Source of the DNA: Neptunomonas marina
GTDB lineage: Bacteria; Pseudomonadota; Gammaproteobacteria; Pseudomonadales; Balneatricaceae
Length of the DNA stretch: 64,000 bases
Reading direction: 5' to 3'
NCBI RefSeq assembly: GCF_004005935.1
Contig: NZ_SACQ01000001.1
Span: 775,485-839,484, forward strand
The notes under the pieces are model-generated. The model was not told the origin of the DNA. It worked only from the letters and a program-made list of their open reading frames with translations, and did no database searches. Below are positions 56,479 to 64,000 of the stretch, piece after piece. The position numbers were made by a program, and so were the translations under genes. Within the stretch, counting starts at the first letter, position 1; the number at the start of each line of letters is the position of its first letter.

Positions 56479-57636
56479 TTAGTTACAGCTGAGGTCTGCT
56501 GTATTGTTTGTTATCTGTTTTGGAATTAAGGCGTACAGTTGCCCGCGTTGCTTCATATGTCCTGCCAGTTGCTCGGCGCGTTCACCTCTGCCAAAGAAGA
56601 CATCGGCTCGCACTGGACCTTTGATGGCGCCGCCGGTGTCTTGAGCAATCATGAGTCGTTGATACGGCTGTTTGCTCTTTGGCAGCTCGGTGTCGACCCA
56701 AACGGGCGTTCCTAGCGGGATGATACTGCGATCGACCGCAATACTCCGTTCTGGCGTAAGTGGGACATTAAGCGAGCCACGCGGCCCATTTTCCATGTCG
56801 TGTCTTAATGTAAAGAAAATATAGCTAGGGTTAAGGTTTTTAATCTCATCGGCTTTTGCAGGGTTGCTCTCTAACCACGCGCGAATACTTTGCAATGATA
56901 TATCTGCAGCATCAATGTAGCCGCGTTTTACCAGCGCTTTGCCAATAGCGTAGTAAGGTTGTCCATTTTGATCGGCATAGCCGACGCCCACCAACGAGCC
57001 ATCCGGTAATTCAACTCGGCCTGAGCCTTGAATATGCAAGAAAAATGCTGCGTTAGGGTCATCGATCCAGAGTAGCTCTTCCCCTTTTAGTGGCTGCTTG
57101 GAGGAGTCGATCTCTTGGCGGCTGTAAAAAGGAACCACTCGGTTGTTCTCAATACGGCCCCTTAAGCGCTGCTTCTTCAGCTCCGGCAGTCGGTCGCCAA
57201 AATCGATCGTGAGCATCTGTTCTGGGCGTTTATAGAGAGGGTAGTGGTATGTTGTATCACGATTAAAACTCCCTCTCAGAGTGGGTTCGTAATAGCCTGT
57301 AATAAGGCCCTCATTCTTGCCTTGTAAGCCAATCAGCGTGTGGGGTTGAAAGTGCTGTTTTAAAAGCGCGCTTAAGGCGTTGTTGGTGTCAATTTGGCCA
57401 CTGGTTAGTGCGTCGCAAGCGGTTTTCCAGTGTTCTGATTTCTTGGCTAATCGTGGGCACTGATGCTCTAGGGCTTGTTTCGCTTCGATGAGGTTATCTG
57501 TATTCCACCCACGCAGGTTATCCCAGCACACTGCAGGACCTAATCCGGGAGAGGGAGGTGGTGCAACTTTGCCACTGCATCCGGCCAATAGTGCCATGCC
57601 AGTCAGTAGCGCTAGGCGAACAAATAGTGGTCCCAT
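56479..57636 (-). CDS. mltA: MltA membrane-bound lytic transglycosylase
   Basis: A 385-residue outer-membrane lipoprotein with lipobox LLAGC (Cys 20). The MltA/double-psi beta-barrel catalytic region is at LITGYYEPTLRGS and QDTGGAIKGPVRADVFFG, with the presumed catalytic Asp at D345 (RADVFFG). It cleaves peptidoglycan with formation of 1,6-anhydromuramic acid. Length fits the family (E. coli 365). It leads a three-gene operon with GH114 and radD. Confidence 0.94.
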   Translation of the reverse strand: MGPLFVRLALLTGMALLAGCSGKVAPPPSPGLGPAVCWDNLRGWNTDNLIEAKQALEHQCPRLAKKSEHWKTACDALTSGQIDTNNALSALLKQHFQPHTLIGLQGKNEGLITGYYEPTLRGSFNRDTTYHYPLYKRPEQMLTIDFGDRLPELKKQRLRGRIENNRVVPFYSRQEIDSSKQPLKGEELLWIDDPNAAFFLHIQGSGRVELPDGSLVGVGYADQNGQPYYAIGKALVKRGYIDAADISLQSIRAWLESNPAKADEIKNLNPSYIFFTLRHDMENGPRGSLNVPLTPERSIAVDRSIIPLGTPVWVDTELPKSKQPYQRLMIAQDTGGAIKGPVRADVFFGRGERAEQLAGHMKQRGQLYALIPKQITNNTADLSCN

Positions 57637-57935
57637 GATTCTCCTTTATTATCTCATTGAAGAGAAGTGCCAGTGTAGGCGTGCATCTTGCTTCTTTCGT
57701 TGTTGGGTTGCAATAGTCGGCTAAATTTATCCGGCTTTTTGCAATCATTAGCGAGCTGTGATTTCGCAAAGCTCTGTGTGGCTGAGGCTTAAAGCGCCAA
57801 ATGCTGGGCATTGAGTCAGTCGCTTTGGAGGAGTGTGGGCGCAGTTAGTTCAAGGGAGAATGAAGGTATACACACGATAGAGCGGCAGGCATTTGCCTGC
57901 TATCTATCTTGTCTTGCCGCTTCTTGGAGAAATAT
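57637..57935. other. Intergenic leader with nested hairpins before the EF-hand gene
   Basis: No gene is seen in this gap. It holds divergent promoters for mltA and the EF-hand gene. Near the right end GCAGGC-ATTT-GCCTGC (57885-57900) forms a hairpin, and AGCGG (57881-57885) can pair with CCGCT (57917-57921), enclosing it just upstream of the ribosome binding site GGAGA. Confidence 0.4.
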
Positions 57936-58997
57936 ATGATTATTAAACAATCTAATATTCAGATGTCCTCGGAACATCATTTCAGCGCAGCAACGCATGA
58001 GGTTGTCGAAGGGCAGGCAAGTCTGTTTGATCTGATGTTTGCTCAGGCAGGCTCAGCAGAAAACGCTGAACCACGAACCGTTCCATCTTTGCTGGTGTTG
58101 ACTGACGAGGGCTATAAGTTTCGTGAAACCACAGCGGATGAGCAGAACACAACCTTGGCTGAGCAAAATACAGCATCGAAGCTGTTTGCGGCGCTGTATA
58201 AAGCGTTAACGGGAAAGGAGATCCCTAGTACGGAATTGCCAGATGCGGATGCTGGAGATACCGGTGGTGTCGTCAATGATGAAAATGGTCGGGTGCAATT
58301 TTCTGAAGCGACGCGCGGGCTGGGTGTCTCGTTTAAGGTGTCGATGGAGGTGGGTGTGACTCAAGTTTATCAGGAGCATGAGTCGTCTCAATTCCAAGCC
58401 GGAGGTGTCATCCAAACGGCAGATGGGCGCGAGCTTGCAGTCGGATTATCGGTGTCGATGTCCCGTTCGTACGAATCCAGCAGCACCTATCGTGAAACGC
58501 GTGAAATCGAGTTTAAGGACCCGTTGATGTTGGCGTTTGACGGAGATGGTGTCGAGCTTGATGATAAGCGTTTTGAGTTTGATATCGATGCTGATGGTGA
58601 GAGCGATTGGCTCCACTATTTAACGGGTAATGATGGTTGGTTGGCCTATGACCGCAATGGTGATGGAACGATCAATGATGGCAGTGAGCTTTTTGGCGGA
58701 TTGAGTGGCAACGGCTTCCAGGATTTGGCAGCTTATGATGATGACCAAAATGGTTTTATCGACGAGGCAGATGATATCTTTTCCAGTCTGGGTATCTGGC
58801 AAAAAACAGCTGATGTTGATCAGCTTACCTCGCTTAAAGATCGAGATGTCGGGGCCATCTATCTAGGATCTCAGCAGACGCCTTTCACTATCAAAGATGA
58901 TGCAAACGAAACGCAGGCTCGTGTTGCACGATCGGGTATGTATCTGACTGAATCGGGTGAAGCTAAGGCCATGCATCAAGTTGATATGGCGGTGTAG
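57936..58997 (+). CDS. EF-hand-like calcium-binding protein with RTX-type module
   Basis: A 353-residue acidic protein from ATG 57936. The first 190 residues have no recognised domain. Residues about 197-320 resemble the Asp-rich module found near the C termini of large RTX-like or repetitive secreted proteins. It has AFDGDGVELDD from D202, YDRNGDGTINDGSELFGG from residue 238 and DDQNGFIDEADDIFSSLGIW. DRNGDGTIND is an EF-hand-like loop. There is no signal peptide or visible type I secretion tail, so localisation is uncertain. The closest neighbour on the same strand is another unknown. Confidence 0.72.
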   Translation: MIIKQSNIQMSSEHHFSAATHEVVEGQASLFDLMFAQAGSAENAEPRTVPSLLVLTDEGYKFRETTADEQNTTLAEQNTASKLFAALYKALTGKEIPSTELPDADAGDTGGVVNDENGRVQFSEATRGLGVSFKVSMEVGVTQVYQEHESSQFQAGGVIQTADGRELAVGLSVSMSRSYESSSTYRETREIEFKDPLMLAFDGDGVELDDKRFEFDIDADGESDWLHYLTGNDGWLAYDRNGDGTINDGSELFGGLSGNGFQDLAAYDDDQNGFIDEADDIFSSLGIWQKTADVDQLTSLKDRDVGAIYLGSQQTPFTIKDDANETQARVARSGMYLTESGEAKAMHQVDMAV

Positions 58998-59003
58998 TGA
59001 TTC

Positions 59004-59075
59004 CCCTTTGAGCAAGACGGCTATTGTAGGCTTTGTGCCTATCGCATTAAACTAGCGGTAGTCTTGCTCAAAGGG
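59004..59075. repeat. 15-bp inverted repeat covering the next gene's ribosome binding site
   Basis: CCCTTTGAGCAAGAC (59004-59018) and GTCTTGCTCAAAGGG (59061-59075) are perfectly complementary arms around a 42-base spacer. Inside, GCTA/TAGC and TAGGC-TTTGT-GCCTA can extend the structure. The right arm contains AAAGGG, the ribosome binding site of the gene starting at 59082. Confidence 0.7.
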
Positions 59076-59081
59076 TTTGGT

Positions 59082-59627
59082 ATGAACAACCGATTACGTA
59101 GTTGTATTGCTATTTTGGCCATGTTTGGAAGTGTGAGTGCTGCCGCTGATGCGAAGTCCGCTGTGGGTTTGCAGCAGATGAAACAAGCATCTGAAATTGG
59201 TGCAAGTTGTACTGGTTTTTATGATGGGGTTTACGCGCTGCTGCATCGTATGCAGAAAGATGCGGATTCGGCGGGGCTGGAGCAGCTAAAAATGGTCTGG
59301 CCGGGGATCGATCAAAGCAGCGTCTTTCGCCAGTCTACGGCGTCTATGCTGATGACCGATATTTTCATCGCTAAGATAAACCAGTCGTTTGATGTTGATC
59401 CACCCATGACGCTGCAAAACTTTAGTCAGCAATATGTTGAAAGCCGTAAGAGTACGATGGACTGGAAACACTCTATCACAGGGAACGCTATCCTCGAGCG
59501 AATGCGAGATCAGTGTGAGCAAATTATCCGCATTTCAGTGGAGCGTGGCACGCTACGTGAGGGGATGTTGAATAAGGCAATAAAACAGCGCGCTAGGGCG
59601 TTAGGTATTGAAGTGGATGGTGTTTGA
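59082..59627 (+). CDS. Secreted protein of unknown function
   Basis: A 181-residue exported protein beginning MNNRLRSCIAILAMFG, with a signal peptide cleaved near SAAAD (about residue 22). The mature part is helical, with two cysteines (GASCTGFYDG and RDQCEQII) that could form a disulfide. I do not recognise the family. ATG 59082 is chosen because the AAAGGG site fits it, and an upstream in-frame TTG is rejected. A terminator follows. Confidence 0.72.
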   Translation: MNNRLRSCIAILAMFGSVSAAADAKSAVGLQQMKQASEIGASCTGFYDGVYALLHRMQKDADSAGLEQLKMVWPGIDQSSVFRQSTASMLMTDIFIAKINQSFDVDPPMTLQNFSQQYVESRKSTMDWKHSITGNAILERMRDQCEQIIRISVERGTLREGMLNKAIKQRARALGIEVDGV

Positions 59628-59636
59628 ACAATAACA

Positions 59637-59662
59637 AAAAAGGTGCCTTGAGGCACCTTTTT
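59637..59662. terminator. Bidirectional rho-independent terminator
   Basis: AAAAAGGTGCC-TTGA-GGCACCTTTTT (59637-59662) is a perfect 11-bp stem with T tracts for both strands, between converging genes. Confidence 0.92.
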
Positions 59663-59668
59663 ATCTGC

Positions 59669-59911
59669 TTAACTCACTATTTGGCGAGCTTCTTGGCGGC
59701 GGGCATATTCTGCGCCCACACGGCAGCCGTAAACACCGACTTCGCCTTTCCAGCGCATCCATGTGATGAACTGGCCTACGGCCTCGAGAGCTTCACCAAA
59801 GCGTGATTGCTTCTCTTGCATCTCATCAAAAGCGCCCATTGCCTGTAGCTCAGCTGCAATACGGCGGTCGTCAGCAGCATTACCTGTAAAGTTCATGCCA
59901 TTTAGGTTCAT
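59669..59911 (-). CDS. Small protein of unknown function (80 aa)
   Basis: An 80-residue cytoplasmic protein with GGAG seven bases before the ATG at 59911. The helical N-terminal half (DDRRIAAELQAMGAFDEMQE) is followed by a Trp/Gly segment (FITWMRWKGEVGVYG). No family is recognised. It ends at the shared terminator. Confidence 0.6.
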   Translation of the reverse strand: MNLNGMNFTGNAADDRRIAAELQAMGAFDEMQEKQSRFGEALEAVGQFITWMRWKGEVGVYGCRVGAEYARRQEARQIVS

Positions 59912-59994
59912 AACAACACTCCAGCGTGTTTATTACTTGGTTGTCGAAAATTTGACCAAAGTATAACGCGGTTTGTTGCATTGCACAAACATTT

Positions 59995-60258
59995 CTAGTG
60001 AGCTTGTGCAACTAAACCTTCGTTTAAGAGTGCGCGAATGCCTGCCCGGTCTTCGTCGCTGAGGCGATCTTCGGCAAGTGCTGTATCCACGTTGCTGTTG
60101 AGCAGTTCAAAGCACTCAGCTGGGTTGTCTTCGAACTCGGCTTCAGCCAAGCTAACATGGCCTAAAAGGTAGCTAGAGTAGAAGCGGCGGTTATCGTCAT
60201 CTTGTTGTTCTTGGTTTAGCAGCCACTGGTAAAGAGCAGGGCAGTTAAAGTCTTGCAT
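59995..60258 (-). CDS. yfcL: YfcL-like protein
   Basis: An 87-residue protein resembling E. coli YfcL, a small uncharacterised helical protein: YSSYLLGHVSLAEAE matches the conserved GYLRGHLTLAIAE-type core. It directly follows the DUF3108 gene (stop 60261, start 60258), so both share a transcript. Function is unknown. Confidence 0.65.
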   Translation of the reverse strand: MQDFNCPALYQWLLNQEQQDDDNRRFYSSYLLGHVSLAEAEFEDNPAECFELLNSNVDTALAEDRLSDEDRAGIRALLNEGLVAQAH

Positions 60259-60260
60259 CG

Positions 60261-60965
60261 TTATAGTTTTTCCAAAGATTTGAGTTGCAGGGCATACTTT
60301 TTACCGTCCGGCTCGGTTTGCTCCAGTTTGACGATGGCATACTCCAGTGTTGGGGCAAACCAGATATAAGTAATGCGGTCTGAGTTCTTGCCTCTTTCCA
60401 TTTTAACCTTAACGGTTTCATACTCGCCGGCAGGGGTTGTGACACGCTCTGCATCAAGAATACTGAAGTGATAAGTTTTCAGCTTGCCACCATCGGCGAC
60501 TTGGTAGGTGAAGGGCCCTTGCTTTTTATTGATCAGATCAAGCCGCATCTGGAGCTGATAACTCAGTTTATCTTGTGTTAGCGCCGGGATGGCCATCTTC
60601 CAAGGCTTGCCCTCAACGTTGTTGCTGACCTCTAGGGCGCTCCAGTCAAAGTCCAGCTCAGCAAGGCGCTTCTTACCCAAGACCTTGCGTTTGTATCGAT
60701 ACGCAAGGGGTGTGATTTGTTGCTCAGTTACCGCTACTTTGCTCGATTCTTTAATCGATGCCACTAGCGCAGCTGCTTGGGTTTCGAAGTGCCATTGTCC
60801 ATCTTCAGTTTTGGTTAGCGAGCGCGTCACGTCACCATCTAGCGCCACACCAACGTCCCATTTAGAAGCATACGTGGCTTTAAAGGGTGATATTGGTAGC
60901 TCTTGGGCAAGCGATACACTGCTAACAAGTAGCGTTGTAAATAAACCGGCAGTTCTTATAAGCAT
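60261..60965 (-). CDS. DUF3108-family periplasmic protein
   Basis: A 234-residue exported protein. The signal peptide MLIRTAGLFTTLLVSSVSLA is followed by ISPFKATYASKWDVG, the DUF3108 start. The later part has VTTPAGEYETVKVKMERG and TYIWFAPTLEYAIVKLEQTE, typical of this family of beta-rich periplasmic proteins with an unassigned role. ATG 60965 has GGAGG seven bases upstream. It follows purN on the same strand by 27 bases. Confidence 0.85.
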   Translation of the reverse strand: MLIRTAGLFTTLLVSSVSLAQELPISPFKATYASKWDVGVALDGDVTRSLTKTEDGQWHFETQAAALVASIKESSKVAVTEQQITPLAYRYKRKVLGKKRLAELDFDWSALEVSNNVEGKPWKMAIPALTQDKLSYQLQMRLDLINKKQGPFTYQVADGGKLKTYHFSILDAERVTTPAGEYETVKVKMERGKNSDRITYIWFAPTLEYAIVKLEQTEPDGKKYALQLKSLEKL

Positions 60966-60992
60966 GGGCAAGCCTCCGAGTCGTTAGGCAAT

Positions 60993-61646
60993 CTAGTCTT
61001 CGTAAGGAACTGTGAAACCGTTGGCAGGCAAAGGTTCCCCATCAAGCAAGATAGCGCTATCGGTGACCTCTAGTCGCCCGTTGCATAGCCATTCAACGGC
61101 GAGCGGGTAGGCGACATGCTCCCGCGTATGAACTCTTGCTTGCAATGTATCTGGGGTGTCATCCGCTAGGATAGGCACTTGAGCTTGAATGAGGAGAGGC
61201 CCACCATCGAGCTCTTCAGTTACCACATGAACGGTGCAGCCATGTACCGAGTCGCCATTTTCTAGCGCTCTTTGATGGGTATGCAGCCCTTTGTATTTGG
61301 GTAAAAGCGAGGGATGAATGTTGAGCATACGACCTACGAAATGGCTAACAAAGCCTGCCGACAAGATACGCATAAAACCAGCGAGTACGATAAGGTCTGG
61401 TTGCTCGGCATCGATAACTTTTTGTACTTCACCATCGAACGCCTCACGGCTATCAAACTCACGATGATCGATGAAGGAAGTAGGGATGTTTGCGTTGCTT
61501 GCGCGTGTCAGCCCGTAGGCGTCAGCTTTGTTGCTGATGACGCGTACAATGTTGCCATTGATGCGGTTCGCATCAATGGCATCCATGATCGCTTGCAAAT
61601 TTGATCCGCTACCGGAGATCAAAACAACAATGCGCTTTGCTGGCAT
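60993..61646 (-). CDS. purN: Phosphoribosylglycinamide formyltransferase
   Basis: A 217-residue PurN, which formylates GAR using 10-formyltetrahydrofolate in de novo purine synthesis. Substrate-loop residues are SGSGSNLQAI, and catalytic N109, H111 and D147 lie in RMLNIHPSLLPK and TEELDGGPLL. The ATG 61646 with GGGGAG at seven bases is preferred to an earlier ATG inside purM. It is four bases beyond the purM stop. Confidence 0.96.
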   Translation of the reverse strand: MPAKRIVVLISGSGSNLQAIMDAIDANRINGNIVRVISNKADAYGLTRASNANIPTSFIDHREFDSREAFDGEVQKVIDAEQPDLIVLAGFMRILSAGFVSHFVGRMLNIHPSLLPKYKGLHTHQRALENGDSVHGCTVHVVTEELDGGPLLIQAQVPILADDTPDTLQARVHTREHVAYPLAVEWLCNGRLEVTDSAILLDGEPLPANGFTVPYED

Positions 61647-61650
61647 TGGG

Positions 61651-62706
61651 TTACTCCCCATCAACCAGTTCTACTTGCTCTTCATCGCTCGCGGCATTAG
61701 CGATTTCGCCAATCACCCATGCCTCTTCGCCAGCTTCAGCTAAGCAGTTCAGCGCGTCTTGGGCTTGCGCTGATGGCACGCAGATCACCATACCAACACC
61801 GCAGTTAAACGTGCGATACATCTCTTTGGAGTCAACATTACCAGCAGACTGAAGCCACTGGAACACGCCCGGGATAACCCATGAGCTAGTGTTGATCACC
61901 GCTTTTGTATCTGCAGGTAAAACGCGTGGAATATTCTCTAACAGGCCGCCACCAGTGATGTGAGATAGAGCGTTAACCTGTACTTGTTTCATCAGTTTCA
62001 GGATAGATTTCACATAGATGCGTGTCGGCTCCATCAGAGCGTTGCCGAGTGTTGTGCCATCGATTGATTGCTCAAGATCAGCATCAGCAACTTCAAGAAT
62101 CTTACGGATCAATGAGTAGCCGTTTGAGTGGGGACCGGAGGATTTAAGGCCGATTAGCGTATCGCCTGCAGCAACTTTAGAACCGTCGATGATCTCTGAC
62201 TTCTCAACCACACCTGTGCAGAAGCCTGCGAGGTCATAGTCGTCGCCATCGTACATGCCAGGCATCTCGGCCGTTTCACCACCCACTAGCGCTGCGCCTG
62301 CAAGCTCGCAGCCTTTACCAATACCTGTGACCACGTCTGCGGCAGTATCCACGTTCAGCTTGCCTGTTGCGTAGTAATCTAGGAAGAACAGCGGCTCTGC
62401 GCCGGCAACAACAAGGTCATTCACGCACATGGCAACCAAGTCGATACCGATCGTGTCATGTTTGCCAAGGTCCATTGCTAGGCGCAATTTTGTGCCCACA
62501 CCATCAGTACCTGATACCAAAACGGGTTGCTTGTAACCTGCTGGGATTTCACACAGTGCACCGAAGCCTCCAAGACCACCCATCACCTCCGGGCGAGCAG
62601 TGCGTTTTGCAACGCCTTTAATGCGATCAACAAGCGCGTTGCCTGCATCAATATCAACACCGGCATCTTTGTAGCTTAGGGACGTTTTGTCAGAACCTGT
62701 AGACAT
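61651..62706 (-). CDS. purM: Phosphoribosylformylglycinamidine cyclo-ligase
   Basis: A 351-residue AIR synthetase, the ATP-dependent cyclisation step of purine synthesis. [27 protein letters not shown] and [15 protein letters not shown] are the diagnostic segments. Length matches the family. It is the first gene of purM-purN and is divergent from the AI-2E permease, an arrangement found in many gammaproteobacteria. No clear PurR box is seen upstream. Confidence 0.97.
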   Translation of the reverse strand: MSTGSDKTSLSYKDAGVDIDAGNALVDRIKGVAKRTARPEVMGGLGGFGALCEIPAGYKQPVLVSGTDGVGTKLRLAMDLGKHDTIGIDLVAMCVNDLVVAGAEPLFFLDYYATGKLNVDTAADVVTGIGKGCELAGAALVGGETAEMPGMYDGDDYDLAGFCTGVVEKSEIIDGSKVAAGDTLIGLKSSGPHSNGYSLIRKILEVADADLEQSIDGTTLGNALMEPTRIYVKSILKLMKQVQVNALSHITGGGLLENIPRVLPADTKAVINTSSWVIPGVFQWLQSAGNVDSKEMYRTFNCGVGMVICVPSAQAQDALNCLAEAGEEAWVIGEIANAASDEEQVELVDGE

Positions 62707-62948
62707 GGACTCTCAACCTTATCAAACGGAAAATGCACCGCGCATCGGAGCGCTTTTGGCTTGCGATGGCAGCGTTTAAAAAATTAGGCGCTATTTTAAC
62801 AGGTTGCGGGTATGCCCGCTATGCAAGTGAATACATAAAATGGCCGGCTCCGATACGCTAGGTAAGATCAGTGAAGCGGCTATAAGTAGGTGATATATCG
62901 TTTAAACGTGTTACCCTTCGCGACAACTGATCAGTGGAGTTTGTAAAC

Positions 62949-64000
62949 GTGGGTATGGATAGTGTTTTTACATCGCAAAAATGGTTTTTGCTGATTGTTG
63001 TGGCCGCAGTATCGTTTTTGTTCTATCTGCTTGGGCCGATACTGTCGCCATTTTTAGTGGGAGCCCTGCTCGCCTATCTTACAGACCCCATGGCCGATCG
63101 CCTTGAAGAGATGGGCGCGTCGCGCACATCGGCGGTGATTATCGTCTTTATTGTGCTGGGCGCTTTCTTCTCATTAGCTGTCTTGATGGTGTTACCGAAG
63201 TTAGGCCAGCAGATTCAGCTGATGATGCAACAGATCCCACAAGTGATTGATCTTTTTGAGAATAAGGTCTTCCCTGCGCTACAAACCTACCTAGGAACAG
63301 ATGCCCAAATCGGTGACTTCAGCATGATTAAAACGCTGATTGCAGGCAACTGGGAAGAGACCGGCAATATAATGACGCAGCTTGCCAAATCTGTGACTAA
63401 GTCCAGTTTGGCGGTAATGGGCTGGATCGCGAACCTGCTTCTCATTCCTGTTGTGACCTTTTATCTGTTGCGTGACTGGGATGTGATGATGGCCAAAATT
63501 GGCCGACTACTGCCGCGCAACATCGAGCCTAAAGTGACGATGCTTGCAACAGAAAGTGATGAGGTGCTGGGTGCCTTCATCAAAGGTCAGCTGTTAGTTA
63601 TGTTGGCGCTGGGTACAGTTTACGCGGTTGGCTTGTGGCTAGTGGGTGTGAACCTTGCGCTACTACTCGGTATGTTGGCGGGCCTTGCGAGTATCGTGCC
63701 TTATATGGGCTTTATCGTGGGTATTGTGGCTTCTGGCGTAGCCGCCTATATGCAGTTCCAAGACCCAATTATTTTGGTTTGGGTGGGTGTAGTATTTGGT
63801 ATCGGCCAAGCGCTTGAAGGGATGGTGTTAACGCCGTTGTTGGTTGGCGACCGGATTGGCTTGCATCCGGTTGCGGTGATTTTTGCGATTATGGCGGGTG
63901 GTCAACTATTTGGTTTTGTTGGGATTTTGATTGCACTACCCGTTGCTGCCGTAATTATGGTATTTTTGCGTCATCTGCACGATGGTTATAAAAGAAGCCA
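62949..64000 (+). CDS. AI-2E/PerM-family permease, partial (right edge)
   Basis: An open frame from GTG 62949 runs off the right edge after about 350 codons. It has multiple transmembrane helices. LRDWDVMMAKIGRLLPR precedes the LVGVNLALLLGMLAGLASIVPY core of the AI-2E transporter family (PerM/YdiK). The start follows GGAG by nine bases, and ATG 62955 is possible. It is divergent from purM, as in pseudomonads and relatives. The role (permease or quorum-signal exporter) is unsettled. Confidence 0.88.
   Translation, partial: MGMDSVFTSQKWFLLIVVAAVSFLFYLLGPILSPFLVGALLAYLTDPMADRLEEMGASRTSAVIIVFIVLGAFFSLAVLMVLPKLGQQIQLMMQQIPQVIDLFENKVFPALQTYLGTDAQIGDFSMIKTLIAGNWEETGNIMTQLAKSVTKSSLAVMGWIANLLLIPVVTFYLLRDWDVMMAKIGRLLPRNIEPKVTMLATESDEVLGAFIKGQLLVMLALGTVYAVGLWLVGVNLALLLGMLAGLASIVPYMGFIVGIVASGVAAYMQFQDPIILVWVGVVFGIGQALEGMVLTPLLVGDRIGLHPVAVIFAIMAGGQLFGFVGILIALPVAAVIMVFLRHLHDGYKRS

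Noticed and set aside
62707-62948. Riboswitch or PurR box upstream of purM
   Set aside because: Only a small GCGGG-TATG-CCCGC hairpin and a CGTTTAAACG palindrome are visible. No purine-riboswitch core or clear PurR consensus was found.

Overview
The window looks like chromosomal DNA of a marine gammaproteobacterium of the Oceanospirillales/Oceanospirillaceae kind. This is an inference from gene content and order: divergent rne and rluC, cysB followed by thrH, an arsC-wrbA-DUF2069 operon divergent from yihY, purM-purN divergent from an AI-2E/PerM permease, PpsR, and a class III PHA synthase PhaE-like subunit. I saw no rRNA, tRNA, CRISPR array, insertion sequence or prophage. Coding density is high, and many gene pairs overlap by ATGA or sit end to end.

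Layout. 1-4.4 kb: the 5' part of a PhaE-like gene, then LysR regulators with a DMT exporter. 4.5-10.6 kb: DinB protein, a SufS-SufE fusion, DUF2069, WrbA, ArsC-like protein, YihY, acylphosphatase and two small proteins. 10.7-18.3 kb: CvfB, the large flavo/iron-sulfur protein YdiJ with a divergent LysR gene, a nitroreductase, and a LysR gene divergent from a second DMT exporter. 18.4-21.9 kb: three overlapping genes encoding a CDF metal-transporter domain fused to an HflK-like SPFH domain, then HflC-like and HflK-like proteins. 21.9-27 kb: an unknown protein coupled to a polysaccharide deacetylase, a di-heme-type cytochrome and a PhoX-like lipoprotein. 27.3-32.4 kb: sbcD and an sbcC frame broken by one in-frame TAG. 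32.5-39.6 kb: DecR with a divergent cysteine desulfhydrase-like enzyme, CSD-DUF1294, membrane AraC regulator plus S41 protease lipoprotein, and a GlxA-like regulator with a cysteine hydrolase. 39.9-45.8 kb: GbsR/MarR regulator and a TetR/MMPL/LolA-like/outer-membrane-barrel operon. 45.8-53.9 kb: ppsR, rne, rluC, a KfrA-like coiled-coil protein, cysB, thrH. 53.9-64 kb: radD, GH114, mltA, an EF-hand-type acidic protein, small unknowns, YfcL-like, DUF3108, purN, purM and the permease, which runs off the right edge.

Themes. Sulfur metabolism recurs (SufS-SufE, CysB, DecR with a desulfhydrase-like enzyme), as do envelope functions (MltA, GH114, LolA-like/MMPL/barrel, deacetylase, S41 protease) and RNA or DNA processing (RNase E, RluC, RadD, SbcCD). 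Six LysR regulators lie in the window. The most unusual content is the CDF-SPFH fusion operon, the amber-interrupted sbcC, the KfrA-like protein translationally coupled to rluC, and the short protein carrying a calcium-binding module usually found in giant RTX-type proteins. Start codons were re-chosen from ribosome binding sites and family N termini in many genes. All functional assignments come from reading the protein sequences, without database searches.
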